Source: an uncultured Pseudomonadales bacterium
GTDB taxonomy: Bacteria > Pseudomonadota > Gammaproteobacteria > Pseudomonadales > Balneatricaceae
Direction of reading: 5' to 3'
Length of the DNA stretch: 64,000 bases
NCBI GenBank assembly: GCA_937773555.1
Contig: CALJVT010000002.1
Location: forward strand, 556,501 to 620,500
Below are positions 58,425 to 64,000 of this stretch, piece after piece; position 1 is the first letter of the stretch; the number at the start of each line of letters is the position of its first letter. The translations under genes and the position numbers were made by a program. A model generated the notes under the pieces. It was not told the DNA's origin, searched no databases, and worked only from the letters and a program-made list of their open reading frames with translations.

Positions 58425-59195
58425 ATGTTTAGACATCTGAAAGAAGATATCGCCTCCGTTTTTCACCGCGATCCAGCGGCAAGAAATTTTGTTGAGGTGC
58501 TTACCTGCTATCCCGGCTTACACGCTTTGCTGTTGCATCGTATAGCCCACACTTTTTGGAATATTGGGCTTAAGTGGTTAGGGCGTTACCTGTCTACCGT
58601 AACTCGCTGGCTTACAGGAATAGAGATTCATCCTGGGGCACAAATTGGTCATCGGTTTTTTATTGATCACGGCATGGGTGTAGTGATTGGTGAAACAGCC
58701 ATTATTGGGGACGACGTAACCTTATACCACGGCGTGACCTTAGGTGGCACAACATGGGACAAAGGTAAGCGCCACCCCACGCTGAACGACGGTGTGGTAG
58801 TGGGTGCTGGGGCAAAAATATTGGGCCCTTTTGAAGTGGGTAAAAATGCTCGCGTGGGCTCCAATGCGGTGGTGACTAAAGCTGTTCCCGCAAATGCAAC
58901 CGTGGTTGGCATTCCTGGGCGTATTATTGAAAGGCCCAGCGAGGCTGAACAAAAGTTACGCCAAGACCTGGCTGACAAGTTTGACGCCTATGGCATGAGC
59001 TCAGACCTGCCAGATCCGGTGGCTAAATCTTTATCTGCCATTCTGGATCATATGCATGCAGTGGACAGGAAATTGCATTGCATGGCGGCTAAAATGAAAG
59101 AGTTAGATGCAAGTTATGTAGATGAAAACCTGCCGGCCTTAAATGTTGCAGACTTTGAGGCAGCCATTGATCCTGCAACTGATAAACCAGTATAA
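58425..59195 (+). CDS. cysE: CysE, serine O-acetyltransferase
   Basis: A 256-residue acetyltransferase that makes O-acetylserine, the precursor used by CysM encoded elsewhere in the window. The left-handed beta-helix has hexapeptide repeats: [60 protein letters not shown] and [11 protein letters not shown]. The catalytic His/Asp of the FIDHG loop is present. A cysE in front of the isc operon, which uses cysteine sulfur, is conserved in pseudomonads. Confidence 0.96.
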   Translation: MFRHLKEDIASVFHRDPAARNFVEVLTCYPGLHALLLHRIAHTFWNIGLKWLGRYLSTVTRWLTGIEIHPGAQIGHRFFIDHGMGVVIGETAIIGDDVTLYHGVTLGGTTWDKGKRHPTLNDGVVVGAGAKILGPFEVGKNARVGSNAVVTKAVPANATVVGIPGRIIERPSEAEQKLRQDLADKFDAYGMSSDLPDPVAKSLSAILDHMHAVDRKLHCMAAKMKELDASYVDENLPALNVADFEAAIDPATDKPV

Positions 59196-59221
59196 AATGG
59201 GCCTTTAATAGAAGCGCTTTA

Positions 59222-59246
59222 ATACTTGACTAATTTAGTCAGGTTT
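59222..59246 (+). promoter_or_regulatory. IscR type 1 binding site upstream of iscR
   Basis: The 25 bp starting ATACTTGACTAATTTAGTCA match the IscR type 1 consensus, as I recall it, at 24 of 25 positions. A TATAAT lies at 59260-59265, so IscR carrying its [2Fe-2S] cluster would bind over or just upstream of the -35 region and repress its own operon, as in E. coli. Confidence 0.85.
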
Positions 59247-59283
59247 TAGTAAAATAGAGTATAATTAAAACTGAGGCGGTCTA

Positions 59284-59757
59284 ATGAAGCTCACTACCAA
59301 AGGCCGTTACGCGGTGACTGCAATGTTAGACCTTGCTATCCATGCGTCTGATAAGCCAATAAGTTTGGCTGATATTTCAGAACGCCAAGTGATCTCATTG
59401 TCTTACCTAGAGCAGCTTTTTTCTAAGTTACGTCGCCAAGGTTTAGTGCAAAGTGTTCGGGGCCCAGGCGGTGGTTATTGTCTGAGCCGAGAAGCAGAAA
59501 ATATTTTTGTGGCGCAGGTGATTGACGCAGTCAATGAAGCTGTTGATGCCACTGGCTGCAGAGGTACAGAAAACTGCCAAGCAGGAAAAATGTGCTTGAC
59601 GCATCACCTATGGACTGACCTGAGTAATCAAATTCATTCCTTTTTGAGTGATATTAGTTTAGCTGACTTGGTTAGCCAAGGTGAAATACAAGCCCATGCG
59701 CAGCGTCAAATAGAACAAGCTAATACCGCTGAGTTCCTAAATTTTGTAAGTGAGTAA
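59284..59757 (+). CDS. iscR: IscR, Fe-S-sensing repressor
   Basis: A 157-residue Rrf2-family regulator. The winged helix has [20 protein letters not shown] and [19 protein letters not shown], and the cluster ligands are Cys92, Cys98, Cys104 and His107 in [19 protein letters not shown]. It represses the isc operon when iron-sulfur supply is adequate. The matching operator lies about 40 nt upstream. It heads iscR-iscS-iscU-iscA-hscB-hscA. Confidence 0.97.
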   Translation: MKLTTKGRYAVTAMLDLAIHASDKPISLADISERQVISLSYLEQLFSKLRRQGLVQSVRGPGGGYCLSREAENIFVAQVIDAVNEAVDATGCRGTENCQAGKMCLTHHLWTDLSNQIHSFLSDISLADLVSQGEIQAHAQRQIEQANTAEFLNFVSE

Positions 59758-59817
59758 TTATCTGCTCATCTGTTTTGAAGATTGACTAATAGCTGTATGT
59801 GACAGTGGAGAATATAC

Positions 59818-61032
59818 ATGAAATTGCCTATTTTTTTGGACTACTCAGCAACTACACCTGTAGATCCAAGGGTTGCGAAATTGATGTGTGATTGTTTGAC
59901 GCAGGAGGGTAACTTTGGTAACCCAGCGTCACGGTCTCACGTGTATGGTTGGCAGGCAGAGGAAGCGGTAGAGAATGCTCGTCGCCAGGTTGCTGATCTA
60001 ATTAATGCTGATCCAAGGGAGATTGTTTGGACATCGGGTGCGACCGAGTCAGATAACCTCGCTATTAAGGGTGTGGCGCATTTTTATCACAAAAAAGGTA
60101 AGCACATTATCACCTCGAAAATTGAGCACAAGGCAGTGTTGGATAGCTGTCGCCAGCTTGAGCGTGAAGGCTTCGAAGTGACTTATTTAGAGCCTACATC
60201 AGACGGTATTATTAGTGCTGAACAAGTTGCTGAAGCCCTGCGTGAAGACACTATTTTAGTGTCCTTGATGCATGTGAATAATGAGATTGGAGTAGTGACA
60301 GACATTACGGCCATTGGTGAAGTAACCCGCGCCAATAAGGTGATATTTCATGTTGATGCTGCTCAAAGTACTGGTAAAATAGCCATTGATTTAGCGGTAT
60401 CTAAAGTTGATTTGATGTCTTTCTGTGCCCATAAAACCTATGGGCCTAAGGGTGTGGGTGCTTTGTACGTAAGCCGTAAGCCACGTGTTCGTTTGGAAGC
60501 CCAAATTCATGGTGGTGGCCATGAGCGCGGCATGCGCTCTGGTACCTTAGCCACCCATCAAATTGTCGGCATGGGTGCTGCGTTTGCGATTGCACAAGAA
60601 GAAATGGCCTCTGACAACACCCGTATCGCCCGCTTAGGTAAGCGTTTGTGGGATGGCGTTAAGGACATGGAAGAAGTGTATATGAACGGCCATCCAACAC
60701 AGCGAGTAGCAGGTAACGCCAACATAAGCTTTAACTTTGTAGAAGGTGAGTCTTTGCTGATGTCTTTACGTGAGTTAGCTGTTTCTTCTGGCTCGGCGTG
60801 TACGTCGGCTAGCCTGGAGCCGTCTTACGTACTGCGTGCCTTGGGTATGAATGACGAGCTGGCGCATAGTTCAATTCGTTTTAGCATCGGACGCTTTACT
60901 ACGGAAGAAGACATTGATCAGGCGATTGAGTTATCACTTAACGCTGTGACAAAATTACGAGCGTTATCGCCCTTGTGGGACATGTACAAAGATGGTGTCG
61001 ATTTGGACACTGTACAGTGGGCGGAGCACTAA
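59818..61032 (+). CDS. iscS: IscS, cysteine desulfurase
   Basis: A 404-residue PLP enzyme that takes sulfur from cysteine and hands it to IscU. The PLP lysine is in [18 protein letters not shown] and the persulfide-carrying Cys is in [20 protein letters not shown] on a flexible loop. The 60-nt gap behind iscR contains only half of an IscR-like site (TTGACTAAT at 59782), probably chance. Confidence 0.97.
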   Translation: MKLPIFLDYSATTPVDPRVAKLMCDCLTQEGNFGNPASRSHVYGWQAEEAVENARRQVADLINADPREIVWTSGATESDNLAIKGVAHFYHKKGKHIITSKIEHKAVLDSCRQLEREGFEVTYLEPTSDGIISAEQVAEALREDTILVSLMHVNNEIGVVTDITAIGEVTRANKVIFHVDAAQSTGKIAIDLAVSKVDLMSFCAHKTYGPKGVGALYVSRKPRVRLEAQIHGGGHERGMRSGTLATHQIVGMGAAFAIAQEEMASDNTRIARLGKRLWDGVKDMEEVYMNGHPTQRVAGNANISFNFVEGESLLMSLRELAVSSGSACTSASLEPSYVLRALGMNDELAHSSIRFSIGRFTTEEDIDQAIELSLNAVTKLRALSPLWDMYKDGVDLDTVQWAEH

Positions 61033-61122
61033 GAAAGCGGGCTGAAGGCCCAGTGGTCTTCGCATAATAAGGTTGTGTGATTTACACAGCCTGCACATAC
61101 AATAGATTGAGAGGATAAGCAC

Positions 61123-61500
61123 ATGGCATATAGCGAACAGGTTCTTGACCATTACGAAAACCCACGTAACGTGGGAAAAATGGACGAAGCAGACGCGCAT
61201 GTAGGCACAGGCATGGTTGGAGCACCAGCGTGTGGCGACGTAATGCGTCTGCAGATTAAAGTAAATGATGATGGGGTCATTGAAGATGCCAAGTTTAAAA
61301 CCTATGGCTGTGGCTCTGCCATAGCGTCAAGTTCATTAGTTACGGAATGGATGAAGGGCATGACTTTGGATCAAGCTGGGGAGATTCGTAATTCCAATAT
61401 TTCTGAAGAGTTGGCATTACCACCGGTAAAAATTCACTGTTCTGTGCTTGCTGAAGATGCGATTAAAGCCGCAATTCACAATTACAAAAGTAAGCAATAA
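61123..61500 (+). CDS. iscU: IscU, Fe-S scaffold protein
   Basis: A 125-residue scaffold on which [2Fe-2S] clusters are built. The cluster ligands are in GAPACGDVMRL, YGCGSAIASSS and KIHCSVLAEDA; the LPPVK motif bound by HscA is intact just before the last Cys. A 20-bp perfect palindrome spans the stop codon. The 90-nt gap from iscS contains only a short GGGC/GCCC stem. Confidence 0.97.
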   Translation: MAYSEQVLDHYENPRNVGKMDEADAHVGTGMVGAPACGDVMRLQIKVNDDGVIEDAKFKTYGCGSAIASSSLVTEWMKGMTLDQAGEIRNSNISEELALPPVKIHCSVLAEDAIKAAIHNYKSKQ

Positions 61501-61515
61501 CGCCTAGGCGTTATT
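61496..61515. repeat. 20-bp perfect palindrome at the iscU stop codon
   Basis: The sequence AATAACGCCTAGGCGTTATT overlaps the last bases of iscU including TAA. In RNA it would give an 8-bp hairpin with a CTAG loop just before the iscA leader. It could stabilise the iscU end of the message or bind a dimeric regulator. Confidence 0.7.
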
Positions 61516-61545
61516 AAGTAAGAATAAGAGGAAGAGGAAGTCATC

Positions 61546-61869
61546 ATGGCCATTACCATTACACAGGCAGCCGCTGACCATGTCACTAACTACTTAGCTA
61601 ATCGCGGTGAAGGTGAGGGTGTGCGACTGGGTGTCCGTACCACGGGTTGCTCAGGTATGGCTTACATTTTAGAGTTTGTCGATAAGATATCTGCAGATGA
61701 TGCAATCTTTGACAGCAAGGGTGTGAAAGTGGTAATTGATCCGAAAAGCTTGTTGTATTTAGATGGTACAGAGCTAGATTATGCCAAAGAAGGTCTTAAT
61801 GAAGGTTTTCAATTTAATAACCCCAACGCCAAAAGTGAGTGTGGGTGTGGTGAAAGCTTTAACGTTTAG
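61546..61869 (+). CDS. iscA: IscA, A-type Fe-S carrier
   Basis: A 107-residue carrier that receives clusters or iron and passes them to apoproteins. The three ligand cysteines are in [15 protein letters not shown] and SECGCGESF. The ATG is preceded by GAGGAAGAGGAAG, a strong purine-rich ribosome-binding site. Confidence 0.97.
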   Translation: MAITITQAAADHVTNYLANRGEGEGVRLGVRTTGCSGMAYILEFVDKISADDAIFDSKGVKVVIDPKSLLYLDGTELDYAKEGLNEGFQFNNPNAKSECGCGESFNV

Positions 61870-61892
61870 GCAGTTTTCGGTATTTTAGAACT

Positions 61893-62420
61893 ATGGATAT
61901 TAGTCAAGATTATTTCTCTTGTTATGGCTTGTCTTGTGATTTTGCAGTGGACTCCGTTGCACTGCGCCAATCTCATCGACAGCTACAGCAGCAGCACCAC
62001 CCCGACCGCTTTGTATCAAAGTCTGATAGTGATCAAAGACGGGCGGTACAAATAACGGCGTATTTGAACCAAGCCTACGCAACCTTGAGCGAGCCGTTAA
62101 AGCGTGGCATTTATTTGCTTCAGCTTCAAGGTATGGATCCATTAGCGCCGACCAACACACAAATGCCGATGGATTTTTTGTTGCAGCAAATAGAGCTGCG
62201 AGAGTCCCTAGAAGAGATGTCTCAGGCCCAAGACCCAGAAACACAAATGGATTCTATGTCGTCTCGACTTCAGCACCAGGCTAGCCAGCTAGAAAGTGAG
62301 TTCGCTCAGGCTTATGGTTCGTCAAACTTTGAAATTGCAGAAACAAGCGTGCGTAAGCTTCAGTTTATTGTTAAGTTACAGCAGCAATTAGACGCCCTTG
62401 AGGGCGCGTTGCTCGATTAA
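61893..62420 (+). CDS. hscB: HscB, J-domain co-chaperone
   Basis: A 175-residue co-chaperone that delivers IscU to HscA. The J domain (1-75) holds the HPD motif in [17 protein letters not shown], and the C-terminal three-helix bundle binds IscU ([31 protein letters not shown]). It begins 23 nt after iscA and ends 11 nt before hscA. Confidence 0.95.
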   Translation: MDISQDYFSCYGLSCDFAVDSVALRQSHRQLQQQHHPDRFVSKSDSDQRRAVQITAYLNQAYATLSEPLKRGIYLLQLQGMDPLAPTNTQMPMDFLLQQIELRESLEEMSQAQDPETQMDSMSSRLQHQASQLESEFAQAYGSSNFEIAETSVRKLQFIVKLQQQLDALEGALLD

Positions 62421-62431
62421 GGAATACACAC

Positions 62432-64000
62432 ATGGCCTTGTTGCAAATTGCAGAGCCCGGTCAAAGCGCCAAACCTCACCAACGTAAACTCGCTGTCGGC
62501 ATAGACCTTGGCACCACTCACTCGTTAGTGGCCAGTGTTCGTAGTGGGCAAGCAGAAACCTTAGCTAATAGCCGCGGTGAACACTTGTTACCCTCTGTGG
62601 TGCGCTATTTGGCCGACGAGCTGCCTCAGGTAGGCATTAAGGCTCAGGCTCATTTGGTAGATGATGCGGCTAACACAGTAATGTCTGTTAAGCGTTTAAT
62701 GGGTCGTGGCATTGATGATGTAAAGCGCCTTGGCGAAAGCATGCCTTACCTATTTGAAGCCTGTGATCAGGGCATGCCCCTGATCAACACTGTGTCGGGT
62801 TTGAAAAGCCCTGTGCAAGTTTCTGCAGACATTCTCCGTGCTTTGGTGCAGCGTGGAGAGAGTAGCCTAGGTGGTGAATTGGTTGGTGCAGTGATTACGG
62901 TGCCTGCTTACTTTGATGACGCTCAGCGTCAAGCTACTAAAGATGCTGCTCAATTAGCGGGTATTCAAGTATTGCGTCTACTCAATGAGCCAACGGCTGC
63001 GGCAGTGGCGTATGGTTTAGAGCAGGATCAGCAAGAGCAAGGCACTATTGCTGTATTTGACCTAGGTGGTGGCACATTCGATATTTCCATATTACGTATG
63101 GAGCAGGGTGTTTTTGAGGTGCTTGCAACTGGAGGTGATTCAGCCTTAGGGGGAGATGACTTTGACCATGCGCTTGCTGAGTGGATGCGTCAAGAGCGCC
63201 AAATACCAGCAGAGTTGGGCTTAGCTGAGCAGCGTTTTTTGCTGCGCTTGGCCCGAGCAGGGAAGGAGCTATTAAGTGATGTCTGCAGCACCGAGTTATC
63301 ATTTGACGGTTGGCCAGGTGATGCGACCTATGCAGACTTAGAGCTCACTCGTGAGCGAATGAACCTATTATTAGACCCTATTATAGATAAAGCTGTCAGA
63401 GCGACTAAGCGTACCTTACGTGACGCCAAGGTAGCGCTAGGTGATATTGCTCGAATCGTGATGGTGGGGGGCTCAACTCGCAGCCTCCGAGTGCAGGAAA
63501 GAGTAGCAGACTTATTTCAGCAGCCACTACTAACCGATATTGACCCAGATAGAGTAGTCGCTTTGGGTGCAGCGCGTCAGGCCGACGTATTGGCAGGCAA
63601 TCAAAGTGGCGAAGAGTTATTGTTGCTTGATGTGTTGCCATTATCCTTGGGTTTGGAAACCATGGGGGGTTTAGTGGAACGAGTTATCGACCGTAACACG
63701 CCTATTCCAGTGGCTCGTGCCCAAGAATTTACCACCTATCAAGATGGCCAAACAGCGATGGCTATCCACGTTTTGCAAGGCGAGCGAGAATTGGTGCAGG
63801 ACTGCCGATCTCTATCTCGTTTTGATTTGCGTGGTATTCCGGCAATGGCAGCGGGTGCTGCTAAAATCCGAGTGACCTTTCAGGTCGATGCGGATGGCTT
63901 GTTAGAGGTGAGTGCTCGTGAATTAACCTCGGGAGTGGCTGCGTCAGTGCAAGTGAAGCCGTCTTATGGACTGTCTGATGTGCAGATTGCAGATATGATC
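62432..64000 (+). CDS. hscA: HscA, Hsp70-type Fe-S chaperone (5' part)
   Basis: The first 523 codons of the specialised Hsp70 that releases clusters from IscU; the frame is open to the end of the window. The ATPase domain shows [63 protein letters not shown] and IVMVGGSTR; the substrate domain begins with [27 protein letters not shown] precedes the ATG. The short N-terminal leader before AVGIDLGTT is usual for HscA and separates it from DnaK. fdx should follow outside. Confidence 0.96.
   Translation, partial: MALLQIAEPGQSAKPHQRKLAVGIDLGTTHSLVASVRSGQAETLANSRGEHLLPSVVRYLADELPQVGIKAQAHLVDDAANTVMSVKRLMGRGIDDVKRLGESMPYLFEACDQGMPLINTVSGLKSPVQVSADILRALVQRGESSLGGELVGAVITVPAYFDDAQRQATKDAAQLAGIQVLRLLNEPTAAAVAYGLEQDQQEQGTIAVFDLGGGTFDISILRMEQGVFEVLATGGDSALGGDDFDHALAEWMRQERQIPAELGLAEQRFLLRLARAGKELLSDVCSTELSFDGWPGDATYADLELTRERMNLLLDPIIDKAVRATKRTLRDAKVALGDIARIVMVGGSTRSLRVQERVADLFQQPLLTDIDPDRVVALGAARQADVLAGNQSGEELLLLDVLPLSLGLETMGGLVERVIDRNTPIPVARAQEFTTYQDGQTAMAIHVLQGERELVQDCRSLSRFDLRGIPAMAAGAAKIRVTFQVDADGLLEVSARELTSGVAASVQVKPSYGLSDVQIADMI

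Noticed and set aside
59782-59790. Second IscR site between iscR and iscS
   Set aside because: Only one half-site (TTGACTAAT) is present; the dyad partner is missing.

Overview
The window is a stretch of gammaproteobacterial chromosome, almost wholly housekeeping genes packed into short operons. Gene order points to the Pseudomonadales/Oceanospirillales side of the class. Four blocks match, from memory, the order in Pseudomonas: HAD phosphatase-rppH-ptsP ... lgt-thyA-folA-ilvD; nudF-cpdA-parE; lepA-lepB-rnc-era-recO-pdxJ-acpS with cysM-rlmD-relA-mazG; and tRNA-Leu-queA-tgt-yajC-secD-secF-suhB-trmJ-cysE-isc. Base composition looks moderate, and no genus can be named from the sequence alone.

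Layout. 1-3.4 kb: end of ubiH, ubiI, gcvH, rlmI. 3.5-14.7 kb: HAD phosphatase, rppH, ptsP, LysE and NRDE proteins, TauE permease, lgt, thyA, folA, ilvD, argA. 15.0-28.8 kb: glnE, a cell-envelope cluster (lpxL-like acyltransferase, msbA, dgkA, glycosyltransferase, waaA), then thiPQ, a HemY-type protoporphyrinogen oxidase, nudF, cpdA. 28.9-42.5 kb: parE, a small secreted Spy/CpxP-like protein, lepA to acpS, cysM, rlmD, relA. 42.5-48.3 kb: mazG, adk, tsaB, uppP, rsmJ, slyX, a membrane-anchored cold-shock protein, an Asp/Glu-racemase-family protein. 48.4-50.8 kb: an AT-rich accessory segment. 50.8-64 kb: tRNA-Leu(CAA), queA, tgt, yajC, secD, secF, suhB, trmJ, cysE, iscR, iscS, iscU, iscA, hscB and the first 523 codons of hscA.

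The accessory segment is the remnant of an element integrated into the 3' end of tRNA-Leu. An imperfect 83/84-bp direct repeat, holding the last 24 nt of the tRNA and its terminator, flanks about 1.8 kb with a 66-codon integrase stub, an outer-membrane beta-barrel gene and a cluster of GC-rich inverted repeats.

I found no CRISPR array, toxin-antitoxin pair, phage-defence cassette, secondary-metabolite cluster or convincing new multi-gene system. The best leads are single-gene: a SuhB homologue that has lost most of its catalytic metal ligands, a probable ATT start codon in a secreted stress-type protein, a cold-shock domain tethered to the membrane, the tRNA-Leu island relic, and several long 3'-end hairpins without T-tracts.
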